A stretch of DNA of 64,000 nt from Streptomyces sp. NBC_01669 (GTDB lineage Bacteria > Actinomycetota > Actinomycetes > Streptomycetales > Streptomycetaceae). Positions 1 to 8,699 of the stretch are shown here, piece after piece; the first letter of the stretch is position 1, and every line of letters starts with the position of its first letter. A program made the translations under genes and the position numbers. Where the stretch lies: NCBI RefSeq assembly GCF_026339735.1, contig NZ_JAPEQG010000001.1:6656501-6720500 (forward strand). Direction: 5' to 3'. The notes under the pieces were generated by a model. It worked only from the letters and a program-made list of their open reading frames with translations, had not been told where the DNA came from and searched no databases.

Positions 1-477
1 CGAGGTGCGGACGCGCTGCATGGACTGCCGTACGTCCTGATCCGCGTCCTTGTAGGCCTCCACGGCCCAGACCGGGCGCTGGCCGACCTCCGCCTCCAGC
101 TCCTGCCGGAACTCCTCGGTGATCGATTCGAGGCCGCAGTTGGTGTGGTGAATCAGGATGATGCTGCGGGTGCCGAGGGCTCGCTGGCTGATGGTGAGCG
201 AGCGGATCACGTCGTCGGTGACCACGCCGCCCGCGTTGCGGATGGTGTGGCAGTCGCCGAGCGCCAGGCCGAGCGCGTCGTGCAGGTCGAGCCGGGCGTC
301 CATGCAGGCGACCACGGCGACCTTCAGCACCGGCCGTGCGTCCATGCCGGGGTCGTCGAAATCGGCCGCGTAACGGATGTTCGCCTCGACCAGCCGGTCG
401 GTGACGGTTCCGCCGGTACGGGCCTGACCGGCAGCGGGTGCGGAGAGCTCGGCGTGGGGGTGCGCGGAAGTCGACAT
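1..477 (-). CDS. Beta-class carbonic anhydrase (partial, 3' end outside window)
   Basis: Interconverts CO2 and bicarbonate in the cytoplasm. The visible 159 residues carry the beta-class zinc signature: Cys58 in the C-x-D-x-R motif (CMDAR) and the His111-x-x-Cys114 pair in HHTNCG. The glycine-rich stretch RNAGG lies between them. This resembles the small actinobacterial beta-CA group. The ATG at 477 is followed by about 25 poorly conserved residues before the fold begins. The gene runs off the left edge, so the C-terminus is not seen. It is divergent from rsmH, and the 381-base gap between them holds regulatory candidates. The family call is secure; its physiological role is not shown by the sequence. 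Confidence 0.9.
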   Translation of the reverse strand, partial: MSTSAHPHAELSAPAAGQARTGGTVTDRLVEANIRYAADFDDPGMDARPVLKVAVVACMDARLDLHDALGLALGDCHTIRNAGGVVTDDVIRSLTISQRALGTRSIILIHHTNCGLESITEEFRQELEAEVGQRPVWAVEAYKDADQDVRQSMQRVRTS

Positions 478-541
478 GGATACGACGTTAGCTCGCACAG
501 TTCGCTCCGGCGTGCTGTGAGAGCGGACAAAGAACGTCAAC

Positions 542-577
542 GAGGCTTGTTGTGAGGTAACCCACAAGCCTCACAAC
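542..577. promoter_or_regulatory. Overlapping alternative inverted repeats in the carbonic anhydrase-rsmH gap
   Basis: Two perfect 9-bp inverted repeats share sequence. One pairs 542-550 (GAGGCTTGT) with 564-572. The other pairs 549-557 (GTTGTGAGG) with 569-577. They cannot form at the same time. The element could be an operator with repeated half-sites or an RNA switch. The rest of the 478-858 gap holds no recognisable gene and no mraZ-like ORF. It also shows AT-richer repeats around 626-649 (tgatcg/atcgat motifs), likely promoter DNA. Function is inferred only from position. Confidence 0.4.
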
Positions 578-858
578 GAATCGCTCGACCGGGTGACGGA
601 GAGGGCGGGGCGACGCGCTGCCCCGTTGATTGATCGGGAATCGATCGAATGGCAGGGTGGACTAAAGTGACCGGAAGTTACCGACACCCTGCACATCCCG
701 AAGAATTCCCCTGTGTGCGCGGCGTACGTACGGCCCGGCCCTCTCCCGCTCGCCGGTCGGCTGACGCCACTTCCCCGGCGCCGGTGGACCTCCCCTTCCG
801 AGCGGGCGGGGACCAGGCCGTACGTGCAGCCACACGGGACCTGAGCCTGAGAGGGCGC

Positions 859-1824
859 ATGAGCCAGACCCGACACGTCCCGGTGATGCTCCAGCGATGC
901 CTGGACCTGTTGGCCCCGGCTCTGGAAGCACCGGGCCCGCAGCAGCCCGTGGTCGTCGACTGCACCCTCGGCCTCGGCGGTCACAGCGAGGCCCTGCTCG
1001 CCGCCTTCCCGTCCGCCCGGCTGATCGCTCTGGACCGGGACAAGGAAGCGCTGCGGCTCTCCGGCGAGCGGCTCGCCCCGTACGGCGACCGGGCCACACT
1101 GGTGCACGCCGTCTACGACGAACTGCCCGAGGTGCTCGCCCGGCTCGGCATCCCCAAGGTCCAGGGCATCCTGTTCGACCTCGGTGTCTCCTCCATGCAG
1201 CTGGACGAGGCCGACCGCGGATTCGCGTACGCCCAGGACGCCCCGCTCGACATGCGGATGGACCAGACGACCGGCATCGGCGCGGCCGAGGTGCTCAACA
1301 CCTACCCGCCGGGCGAGCTCGTCCGGATCCTGCGCGCGTACGGCGAGGAGAAGCAGGCCAAGCGGATCGTCTCCGCGATCGTGCGCGAGCGCGAGAAGGA
1401 GCCGTTCAGCAACAGCGCCCGGCTCGTCGAGCTGATCCGGGACTCGCTGCCGCAGGCCGCCAAGCGCACCGGCGGCAACCCGGCCAAGCGCACCTTCCAG
1501 GCGCTGCGCATCGAGGTCAACGGCGAGCTCACCGTCCTGGAGCGGGCGATCCCGGCCGCGGTGCAGTCTCTTGCCGTCGGTGGCCGGATCGCCGTTCTCT
1601 CCTACCACTCGCTGGAGGACCGCCTGGTCAAGCAGGTGTTCGCGGCGGGCGCCGCCAACACCGCGCCGCCCGGACTGCCCGTCGTCCCCGAGCGTTACCA
1701 GCCCCGGCTCAAGCTGCTGACCCGCGGCGCGGAACTGCCCACGGAGGAGGAGGTCGCCGAGAACCGGCGAGCCGCCCCCGCCCGGCTGCGCGGCGCCCAG
1801 CGGATCCGCGAGGAGGAGCGGTGA
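859..1824 (+). CDS. rsmH: 16S rRNA (cytosine-1402-N4)-methyltransferase RsmH (MraW)
   Basis: SAM-dependent methyltransferase that modifies C1402 of 16S rRNA and is the usual first gene of dcw clusters. The 321-residue product starts MSQTRHVPVML and has the family's SAM-binding motif DCTLGLGGHSE near residue 35. It also has the conserved SSMQLDEADRGFAY and NPAKRTFQALRIEVNGEL blocks and the late SYHSLEDR motif. I chose the ATG at 859 because conservation begins there; the reading frame is open upstream to 649, but that stretch does not look like the family. The stop (1822-1824) overlaps a GTG at 1821 that opens a 18-residue ORF leading to ftsL. Confidence 0.95.
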   Translation: MSQTRHVPVMLQRCLDLLAPALEAPGPQQPVVVDCTLGLGGHSEALLAAFPSARLIALDRDKEALRLSGERLAPYGDRATLVHAVYDELPEVLARLGIPKVQGILFDLGVSSMQLDEADRGFAYAQDAPLDMRMDQTTGIGAAEVLNTYPPGELVRILRAYGEEKQAKRIVSAIVREREKEPFSNSARLVELIRDSLPQAAKRTGGNPAKRTFQALRIEVNGELTVLERAIPAAVQSLAVGGRIAVLSYHSLEDRLVKQVFAAGAANTAPPGLPVVPERYQPRLKLLTRGAELPTEEEVAENRRAAPARLRGAQRIREEER

Positions 1825-1873
1825 GCGCGGCCGGTCCGGCCGGCACGGCACCGGGAGAGCCCGAGGTGGCGCG

Positions 1874-2470
1874 GTGAGCGGACCGGCCGGACAGCTGAAG
1901 GGGCGGGCCGCCCGGCTCGCCCGGCTGATGCCCTCCGGGCCCAGCAACGCGGCCCGTACACCCTTCGTCCTGCTGGTCGTGCTGCTCCTCGGCGGCGGAC
2001 TGATCACCCTGCTGCTGCTGAATTCCGCGCTCAATGAGGGTTCGTTCAGGCTGAGCGAACTGAAGAAGCGGACCACCGAGCTCACCGACGAGCAGCAGGC
2101 GCTCCAGCACGACGTCGACGGGTATTCGAAGCCCGACGCACTGGAGCGCCGCGCCCGCGAACTGGGCATGGTGCCCGGCGGCAGCCCCGCCTTCCTCGAA
2201 CCCGACGGCACGGTCCGCGGCGTCCCCTCCGAGGCCACCGCCCCGCCGACTCCCGCGGCCCCCCGGCAGACCCAGCAGGCGGCGCCCCCGCCGCCCGCCG
2301 CTGCCTCGCCCACGTCCACAGCGTCGGTCACCGGCTCGCCGTCGGCGCCGCCCGTGACGAAGCCCAGCACCTCGGCAGCCCCGCCCGCGACGAAGCCCAG
2401 CACCTCCGCAGCCCCGCCCGCGCAGCCGCGTACCCCGGCAAACCAGTCCTCGACGAGCCCCGGCAGGTGA
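1874..2470 (+). CDS. ftsL: Cell division protein FtsL
   Basis: Small bitopic divisome protein that pairs with DivIC/FtsB and FtsQ at the septum. The 198-residue product has a short basic cytoplasmic N-terminus. One transmembrane segment lies around residues 33-55 (FVLLVVLLLGGG...), followed by an extracytoplasmic leucine-heptad coiled coil to about residue 100. The C-terminal tail is long and rich in Pro, Ala, Ser and Thr. FtsL is poorly conserved, so the call rests on topology and on its place between rsmH and ftsI. The GTG start overlaps the stop of a 18-residue mini-ORF (1821-1877). The tail contains a 33-bp tandem duplication (2351-2416). Confidence 0.88.
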   Translation: MSGPAGQLKGRAARLARLMPSGPSNAARTPFVLLVVLLLGGGLITLLLLNSALNEGSFRLSELKKRTTELTDEQQALQHDVDGYSKPDALERRARELGMVPGGSPAFLEPDGTVRGVPSEATAPPTPAAPRQTQQAAPPPPAAASPTSTASVTGSPSAPPVTKPSTSAAPPATKPSTSAAPPAQPRTPANQSSTSPGR

Positions 2471-2474
2471 CGCA

Positions 2475-4475
2475 GTGCCCTCCAAGGAACCACCGCGCCG
2501 CCGGGTCCCCGGCCCCGCGCGTCCGCGTAGCGCCGCAGCCGGCTCCGGCCGTCCCCGCCCCGCCGCCCGCCGCCCGTCGTCCGCCGCGGCCGCGCCCCGC
2601 GCAAAGGGCCGCCGCACCCCGCGCAAGGGATCGGCGCGCCCGCTGCGGCTGGGCAGCCCGCGTCCCCGGCTCCGCCTGGTCAGCCTGGCGCTGACGCTCG
2701 TCATGCTGGCGTTCGTCGTGCGGCTCCTGCAGGTGCAGGCCGTCGATGCCAGTGCGTACGCGGCCAAGGCCGACAAGAACCGCTACCTGGAGTACACGGT
2801 CGCCGCCGAGCGCGGTGAGATCACCGACCGCAGCGGGATCGCCATGGCCACCAGCGTCGACGCGTACAACATCACCGCCGACCCCAAGATGTTCACACCC
2901 GAGGACAGCAAGGCCCCGGACGCACCGGAGCAGGCCGCGGTCCTCCTCGCACCCATCCTCGGCGTCGAGGCCGGGGAGCTGACGAAGAAGCTGTCGAAGC
3001 CGAAGAGCCGGTACGTGGTGCTGGCCCGCCGCCAGACCCCGCAGGTCTGGAAGCAGATCAAGGACCTCAAGTCCGTTTTCGCCGAGAAGGCCCAGAAGGA
3101 CAGGGCGAACGGCGGTACCGGGGCCAATGTGCTGGCCGGTGTCTTCCAGGAGACGACCACCAAGCGGGTCTACCCCAACGGCGGGCTCGCCGCCGGGATA
3201 CTGGGTTACGTCAATGCCGAGGGCAAGGGTGCGGGCGGCCTCGAGTCACAGCTGGACAAGGAGCTTGCGGGCGAGGACGGCAAGATCAGGTACGCCCAGT
3301 CCGGCGGCCGCCGGGTGCCCACCGCGGGTACCAGCGAGGTTCCGGCGGTCGCAGGTTCCGACATCGAGCTGACCATCGACCGGGACATCCAGTGGGCCGC
3401 GCAGAAGGCCATCTCGGACCAGGTGAAGAAGTCCAGGGCGGACCGCGGCTATGTGATCGTGCAGAACGCGAAGACCGGCGAGGTCCTCGCCATGGCCAAC
3501 GCCCCGGGATTCGACCCCAACGACCTCTCGCAGGCCGACGCGGCGTCGCTGGGCAACGCGGCGCTGCAGGACGTGTACGAACCGGGCTCCACCAGCAAGG
3601 TCATGTCCATGGCCGCCGTGCTGGAGGAGGGGGCGGCCACCCCCGGCACCCATGTCACCGTCCCCAACCGGCTGCACCGCGGCGACCGGCTCTTCAAGGA
3701 CGACATCGACCACCCCACCTGGTACCTGACGCTCAACGGCGTACTCGCCAAGTCCAGCAACATCGGCACCATCCTGGCCACCGGGCAGCTCGGCAGGACC
3801 CAGCCGAAGTCCAACAAGGTCCTCTACTCGTATCTGCGCAAATTCGGCATCGGCCGCCCGACCGGACTGGACTACCCGGGTGAGACGCCCGGCATCCTCG
3901 CCAAGCCGCAGGACTGGTCGACCTCGCAGCAGTACACGATCCCGTTCGGCCAGGGACTCTCGCTCAACGCCATGCAGGCCGCCTCGGTCTACTCGACGAT
4001 CGCCAACGGCGGCGTCCGGGTCCAGCCCACCCTGATCCGCGGAACCAAGGGCGCGGACGGCCGCTTCATCCCCGCTGCCGCCCCCGAACGGACCCGGGTG
4101 ATCAGCAAGAAGACCGCGAAATCACTCGCGGGCATGCTGGAGTCGGTGGTCGGTGACGAGGAGGGCACCGGCACCAAGGCCCGCATTCCCGGATACCGGG
4201 TCGCGGGCAAGACCGGCACGGCCAACCGGGTCGACCCGGTCCGCGGCGGCTACCACGGCTACACCGCGTCCTTCGCGGGCTTCGCACCCGCCGACGACCC
4301 GCAGATCACCGTCTACTGCGCGATCCAGAACCCCACCGAGGGAAGCTACTTCGGCGGCCAGATCTGCGGTCCCATCTACAAGCAGGTCATGGAGTTCGCG
4401 CTGAAGACGCTCCAGACCCCACCGTCCGGCAGCGAGTCAGCCCGGCTGCCGGTGTCCTTCAATCCCGGCGAGTGA
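2475..4475 (+). CDS. ftsI: Penicillin-binding protein FtsI (PBP3), septal transpeptidase
   Basis: Class B PBP that cross-links septal peptidoglycan with FtsW. In the 666-residue product a long Pro/Arg-rich cytoplasmic N-terminus precedes a transmembrane helix at about 60-80. A PBP-dimerisation domain and the transpeptidase domain follow. All three catalytic motifs are visible: S372-T-S-K375, S427-S-N429 and K579-T-G-T582. The GTG at 2475 lies 4 bases past the ftsL stop, with a modest AGG-type ribosome site. The N-terminal extension is longer than in Gram-negative FtsI, as expected for actinobacteria. No PASTA repeats are seen. Confidence 0.95.
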   Translation: MPSKEPPRRRVPGPARPRSAAAGSGRPRPAARRPSSAAAAPRAKGRRTPRKGSARPLRLGSPRPRLRLVSLALTLVMLAFVVRLLQVQAVDASAYAAKADKNRYLEYTVAAERGEITDRSGIAMATSVDAYNITADPKMFTPEDSKAPDAPEQAAVLLAPILGVEAGELTKKLSKPKSRYVVLARRQTPQVWKQIKDLKSVFAEKAQKDRANGGTGANVLAGVFQETTTKRVYPNGGLAAGILGYVNAEGKGAGGLESQLDKELAGEDGKIRYAQSGGRRVPTAGTSEVPAVAGSDIELTIDRDIQWAAQKAISDQVKKSRADRGYVIVQNAKTGEVLAMANAPGFDPNDLSQADAASLGNAALQDVYEPGSTSKVMSMAAVLEEGAATPGTHVTVPNRLHRGDRLFKDDIDHPTWYLTLNGVLAKSSNIGTILATGQLGRTQPKSNKVLYSYLRKFGIGRPTGLDYPGETPGILAKPQDWSTSQQYTIPFGQGLSLNAMQAASVYSTIANGGVRVQPTLIRGTKGADGRFIPAAAPERTRVISKKTAKSLAGMLESVVGDEEGTGTKARIPGYRVAGKTGTANRVDPVRGGYHGYTASFAGFAPADDPQITVYCAIQNPTEGSYFGGQICGPIYKQVMEFALKTLQTPPSGSESARLPVSFNPGE

Positions 4476-4493
4476 ACTCGGGGAAACCAGCCA

Positions 4494-6221
4494 GTGACAA
4501 CCATCACCCCCGAACCCGGGAACCGGAACGGGAACCACCGCAACCCTGCCCCCTCACTTAGCGAGGCGCCGGGTGCGCCCGGTACGCTCACCGCCGTGCC
4601 CCACGCTGAACAGTCCCAAACCACCCCGAAGGACGCCCCTGTGACCTACCCGGGAGCGCCCCGCCCGGATCGGCTGCGGCCGACCCCCCTCGGTGAACTG
4701 GCAGCCCGGCTGGGAGTCGATCCGCCGGGATCCGGTGAGGTCACCGGCATCACCCACGACTCGCGGGCGGTACGGCCCGGCGATGTGTACGCGGCGCTGC
4801 CCGGCGCCCGGCTGCACGGCGCCGACTTCGTCGCCCAGGCGGCCGGTCTCGGCGCTGCAGCGGTCCTCACCGACCCGGCGGGCGCCGAGCGCGCCGTCGC
4901 GACCGGGCTGCCGGTGCTGGTCACCGAGAACCCGCGCGGCCGGATGGGCGAACTCGCCGCCGAGATCTACGGGCGGCCCGGCGCCGACCTCCTCCAGATC
5001 GGGATCACCGGGACGTCCGGGAAGACCACCACCGCGTACCTCATCGAGGGCGGCTTCCGTGGCGCCGGACGCAGCACCGGCCTGATCGGCACCGTCGAGA
5101 CGCGGATCGGCGACGAGCGCATCAAGTCCGAGCGCACCACCCCCGAAGCCACCGATCTCCAGGCCCTTTTCGCCGTCATGCGCGAGCGCGGCGTCGACGC
5201 GGTCACCATGGAGGTCTCCAGCCACGCACTGGTGCTCGGCCGCGTCGACGGCTGCGTCTTCGACGTCGCCGTCTTCAACAACCTCAGCCCGGAGCACATG
5301 GAGTTCCACTCCGGCATGGAGGACTACTTCCAGGCCAAGGCGAAGCTGTTCACCCCGCAGCGGAGCCGGCAGGGCGTCGTCAACTTCGACGACGAGTACG
5401 GCCGCAGGCTGGTCACGGAGGCAACCGTCCCGGTCGTCACCTTCTCCGCCGAGGGCCACCCGGACGCCGACTGGCGCGCCGAGGACGTCGAGGTCGGGCC
5501 GTTGGGCTCCGCCTTCACGGCCGTCGGTCCCAAGGACGAACGGATCACGGCCAGGGCCCCGTTGCCCGGCCCGTTCAACGTCGCCAACACCCTCGCCGCG
5601 ATCGTCACCCTCGCCGTCGCGGGTGTCGACCCGCAGACCGCGGCCGACGGCGTCGCCGCTGTCCCCGGCGTCCCGGGCCGGCTGGAGCGGGTGGACGCCG
5701 GCCAGCCGTACCTCGCGGTCGTCGACTACGCGCACAAGACCGACGCCGTCGAGTCGGTCCTGCGCTCGCTGCGCAAGGTGACCGAGGGCAAGCTGCACAT
5801 CGTGCTCGGCTGCGGTGGCGACCGCGACACGACGAAACGCGGCCCGATGGGCGCCGCCGCGGCCCGCCTCGCCGACACCGCCGTACTGACCTCCGACAAC
5901 CCTCGCTCCGAGGACCCCCTGGCCATCCTTGCCGCGATGCTTTCGGGCGCCGCCGAGGTGCCCGCACACGAGCGCGGTGACGTCCTCGTCGACGCCGACC
6001 GGGCCGCCGCCGTCGCCGCCGCGGTCGCCCGCGCCCGGCCCGGCGACACCGTGCTGATCGCCGGCAAGGGGCACGAACAGGGCCAGGACATCCACGGAGT
6101 GGTACGCCCCTTCGACGACCGTACGGTGCTGCGCGCGGCCATCGCACGGTCCCTGGGGCACGGGAGCGCCGAGGGCGCCCCGGAACTCGCCCACACCCAC
6201 GAGAACAACAGTCAGGGATGA
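4494..6221 (+). CDS. murE: UDP-MurNAc-L-Ala-D-Glu:diaminopimelate ligase MurE
   Basis: Adds diaminopimelate to the peptidoglycan precursor; in Streptomyces this is expected to be the LL isomer. The Mur-ligase P-loop is GTSGKTT with Lys177. The DAP-recognition motif TSDNPRSEDP is present, together with the N-terminal THDSRAVRPGDVY block. The GTG at 4494 gives 575 residues with a poorly conserved leader. Two other starts are plausible. GTG 4596 lies 7 bases after a TACGCT -10 box and would be leaderless (541 residues). GTG 4641 has a GAAGGA ribosome site 7 bases upstream (526 residues). Conservation starts around residue 55, so the sequence does not settle the choice. Confidence 0.93.
   Translation: MTTITPEPGNRNGNHRNPAPSLSEAPGAPGTLTAVPHAEQSQTTPKDAPVTYPGAPRPDRLRPTPLGELAARLGVDPPGSGEVTGITHDSRAVRPGDVYAALPGARLHGADFVAQAAGLGAAAVLTDPAGAERAVATGLPVLVTENPRGRMGELAAEIYGRPGADLLQIGITGTSGKTTTAYLIEGGFRGAGRSTGLIGTVETRIGDERIKSERTTPEATDLQALFAVMRERGVDAVTMEVSSHALVLGRVDGCVFDVAVFNNLSPEHMEFHSGMEDYFQAKAKLFTPQRSRQGVVNFDDEYGRRLVTEATVPVVTFSAEGHPDADWRAEDVEVGPLGSAFTAVGPKDERITARAPLPGPFNVANTLAAIVTLAVAGVDPQTAADGVAAVPGVPGRLERVDAGQPYLAVVDYAHKTDAVESVLRSLRKVTEGKLHIVLGCGGDRDTTKRGPMGAAAARLADTAVLTSDNPRSEDPLAILAAMLSGAAEVPAHERGDVLVDADRAAAVAAAVARARPGDTVLIAGKGHEQGQDIHGVVRPFDDRTVLRAAIARSLGHGSAEGAPELAHTHENNSQG
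4583..4596 (+). promoter_or_regulatory. Candidate internal promoter with leaderless start for murE
   Basis: TACGCT at 4583-4588 is followed after 7 bases by GTG 4596 in the murE frame. This is the arrangement seen at many leaderless Streptomyces genes. A weak TTAGCG lies 19 bases upstream (4558-4563). If active, it would let murE and downstream genes be transcribed apart from ftsI. Pattern-based inference only. Confidence 0.35.
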
Positions 6222-6225
6222 CCAA

Positions 6226-7632
6226 GTGATCGCCCTTACCCTCGCCGAGATCGCCGAAATCGTCGGCGGGCAGTCGCACGACATACCCGATCCGGCAGTG
6301 ACCGTCAGCGGGCCCGTCGTCATCGACTCCCGAGAGGTACAGCAAGGCAGCCTGTTCGTCGCCTTCGCCGGCGAGCGGGTCGACGGCCACGACTACGCGC
6401 AGCGCGCCGTCGAGGCGGGCGCGGCAGCCGTACTCGCCGCCCGCCCCGTCGGTGTTCCGGCGATCGTCGTCGACGACGTCGTGGCCGCGCTCGGCACCCT
6501 CGCCCGGACCGTCGTCGAACGCCTCGGCACCACTGTCGTCGCCCTCACCGGCTCCGCGGGCAAGACCTCGACCAAGGACCTGATCGCCCAGCTCCTGGAG
6601 CGCAAGGGCCCCACCGTCTTCCCCGCGGGCAACCTCAACAACGAGATCGGCCTGCCGCTCACCGCCCTGCGCGCCACCGAGAAGACCGAGCACCTGGTCC
6701 TCGAAATGGGTGCCCGCTACATCGGCGACATCCGCTACCTCACCGGCCTGGTCCCGCCGCGGATCGGCCTCGTCCTCAACGTCGGCACCGCGCACATCGG
6801 TGAGTTCGGCGGCCGCGAGCAGATCGCGATCGCCAAGGGCGAGATGGTCGAGGCGCTCCCGGAGGACGGAGTCGCCGTCCTCAACGCCGACGACCCGCTC
6901 GTCCTCGCCATGTCCTCCCGTACGAAGGCCCGGGTTCTGCTCTTCGGTGAAGCCGCGGATGCGGACGTACGGGGAGAGAAGGTCCGTCTCACCGACGACG
7001 GCCGCCCCGCTTTCACGCTCCAGACACCCACCGGGTGCAGCGATGTGACCATGCGCCTGTACGGTGAGCACCACGTGTCGAACGCGCTCGCCGCGGCCGC
7101 CGTCGCCCATGAGTTGGGCCTGCCCGTGGACGAGATCGCCGTCGCGCTCTCCGAGGCGGGCACCCTCTCCCGCTGGCGCATGGAGGTCACCGAGCGTCCG
7201 GACGGCGTGACGTTCGTCAATGACGCCTACAACGCGAACCCCGAATCCATGCGAGCAGCGCTGCGCGCGCTGGCCGCCATGGGGAAGGGGCGGCGTACGT
7301 GGGCGGTGCTCGGCCCCATGGCCGAGCTCGGCGACGCCTCGCTCGCCGAGCACGACGCGGTCGGGCGGCTCGCCGTCCGGCTCAACGTCAGCAAGCTCGT
7401 CGCGGTCGGGGGCAGAGAAGCCTCCTGGCTGCAACTGGGCGCATACAACGAGGGTTCGTGGGGTGAGGAGTCGGTGCACGTGTCCGACGCACAGGCGGCC
7501 GTCGACCTGTTGCGCAGTGAACTGCGCGCGGGAGACGTCGTGCTGGTGAAGGCGTCCCGGTCGGCCGGCCTGGAACAGGTCGCCCAGGCACTGCTGGAGA
7601 ACTCGACCGAGGGCGAGGTCACCGGCCGATGA
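6226..7632 (+). CDS. murF: UDP-MurNAc-tripeptide:D-Ala-D-Ala ligase MurF
   Basis: Completes the cytoplasmic pentapeptide precursor by adding D-Ala-D-Ala. The 468-residue product carries the P-loop TGSAGKTSTKD with Lys113. It has the MurF-type FPAGNLNNEIGLPLT block and the central-domain motif NDAYNANPESMRAAL. The GTG start lies 4 bases after the murE stop, with AGGGA about 8 bases upstream. The end overlaps mraY by ATGA, so translation is probably coupled. Confidence 0.95.
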   Translation: MIALTLAEIAEIVGGQSHDIPDPAVTVSGPVVIDSREVQQGSLFVAFAGERVDGHDYAQRAVEAGAAAVLAARPVGVPAIVVDDVVAALGTLARTVVERLGTTVVALTGSAGKTSTKDLIAQLLERKGPTVFPAGNLNNEIGLPLTALRATEKTEHLVLEMGARYIGDIRYLTGLVPPRIGLVLNVGTAHIGEFGGREQIAIAKGEMVEALPEDGVAVLNADDPLVLAMSSRTKARVLLFGEAADADVRGEKVRLTDDGRPAFTLQTPTGCSDVTMRLYGEHHVSNALAAAAVAHELGLPVDEIAVALSEAGTLSRWRMEVTERPDGVTFVNDAYNANPESMRAALRALAAMGKGRRTWAVLGPMAELGDASLAEHDAVGRLAVRLNVSKLVAVGGREASWLQLGAYNEGSWGEESVHVSDAQAAVDLLRSELRAGDVVLVKASRSAGLEQVAQALLENSTEGEVTGR

Positions 7633-8699
7633 GGCAGATCCTCTTCGCGGGGGCCATCGGGCTCTTCCTGACCCTGGTCGGTACCCCGCTGCTCATCAAG
7701 CTCCTGGCCCGCAAGGGATACGGGCAGTTCATCCGTGACGACGGCCCGCGCAGCCACGGCAGCAAGAAGGGCACGCCCACCATGGGCGGCATCGCCTTCA
7801 TCCTGGCCACGCTGATGGCGTACTTCCTGGCGAAGGTGATCACCGGCGAGCAGATGCGCTTCTCCGGTGTGCTGGTCCTCTTCCTGATGACCGGGATGGG
7901 CCTCGTCGGGTTCCTCGACGACTACATCAAGATCGTCAAGCAGCGTTCGCTGGGTCTGCGGGCCAAGGCGAAGATGGCCGGTCAGTTGATCGTCGGTATC
8001 GCCTTCGCGGTGCTGTCGCTCCAGTTCGCCGACGGCCGCGGCAACACCCCGGCCTCCACCAGGCTGTCGTTCGTCACGGACTTCGGCTGGTCGATCGGCC
8101 CGGTGCTGTTCGTGGTCTGGGCGCTGTTCATGATCCTCGCCATGTCCAACGGCGTGAACCTGACGGACGGTCTGGACGGCCTGGCCACCGGCGCGTCGGT
8201 GATGGTCTTCGGCGCGTACACGTTCATCGGGCTGTGGCAGTTCCAGGAGTCCTGCGCCAACGCGGTCTCCCTGACCAACCCCAACGCCTGCTTCGAGGTA
8301 CGCGACCCGCTCGACCTCGCGGTCGTCGCCTCCGCGCTGATGGGCGCCTGCTTCGGCTTCCTGTGGTGGAACACCTCGCCCGCCAAGATCTTCATGGGCG
8401 ACACCGGTTCGCTGGCACTCGGCGGTGCGCTCGCCGGTCTCGCGATCTGCTCCCGCACCGAGTTCCTGATGGCCATCCTCGGCGGCCTCTTCGTGATGAT
8501 CACCATGTCCGTGGTCATCCAGGTCGGTTCCTTCAAGATGACCGGCAAGCGGGTCTTCCGGATGGCGCCGCTCCAGCACCACTTCGAACTCAAGGGCTGG
8601 TCCGAAGTCCTTGTCGTGGTCCGCTTCTGGATCATCCAGGGCATGTGCGTGATCGTCGGACTCGGTCTCTTCTACGCAGGGTGGGCAGCCGCCAAGTGA
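7629..8699 (+). CDS. mraY: Phospho-N-acetylmuramoyl-pentapeptide transferase MraY
   Basis: Integral membrane enzyme that makes lipid I from UDP-MurNAc-pentapeptide and undecaprenyl phosphate. The 356-residue product has about ten hydrophobic helices. It shows the signature blocks RDDGPRSHGSKKGTPTMGG, the double aspartate in FLDDYIK, NLTDGLDGLA and the MAPLQHHFELKGW loop. The ATG overlaps the murF stop and the TGA overlaps the murD GTG, so it is embedded in the operon. Length is normal. Confidence 0.97.
   Translation: MRQILFAGAIGLFLTLVGTPLLIKLLARKGYGQFIRDDGPRSHGSKKGTPTMGGIAFILATLMAYFLAKVITGEQMRFSGVLVLFLMTGMGLVGFLDDYIKIVKQRSLGLRAKAKMAGQLIVGIAFAVLSLQFADGRGNTPASTRLSFVTDFGWSIGPVLFVVWALFMILAMSNGVNLTDGLDGLATGASVMVFGAYTFIGLWQFQESCANAVSLTNPNACFEVRDPLDLAVVASALMGACFGFLWWNTSPAKIFMGDTGSLALGGALAGLAICSRTEFLMAILGGLFVMITMSVVIQVGSFKMTGKRVFRMAPLQHHFELKGWSEVLVVVRFWIIQGMCVIVGLGLFYAGWAAAK

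Noticed and set aside
649..858. Upstream extension of rsmH by 70 residues
   Set aside because: Residues before MSQTRHVPVML do not resemble the family and the stretch contains promoter-like DNA.
571..2604. Long minus-strand frame across rsmH, ftsL and the start of ftsI
   Set aside because: The plus strand holds three well-supported genes. The minus translation has no family features.
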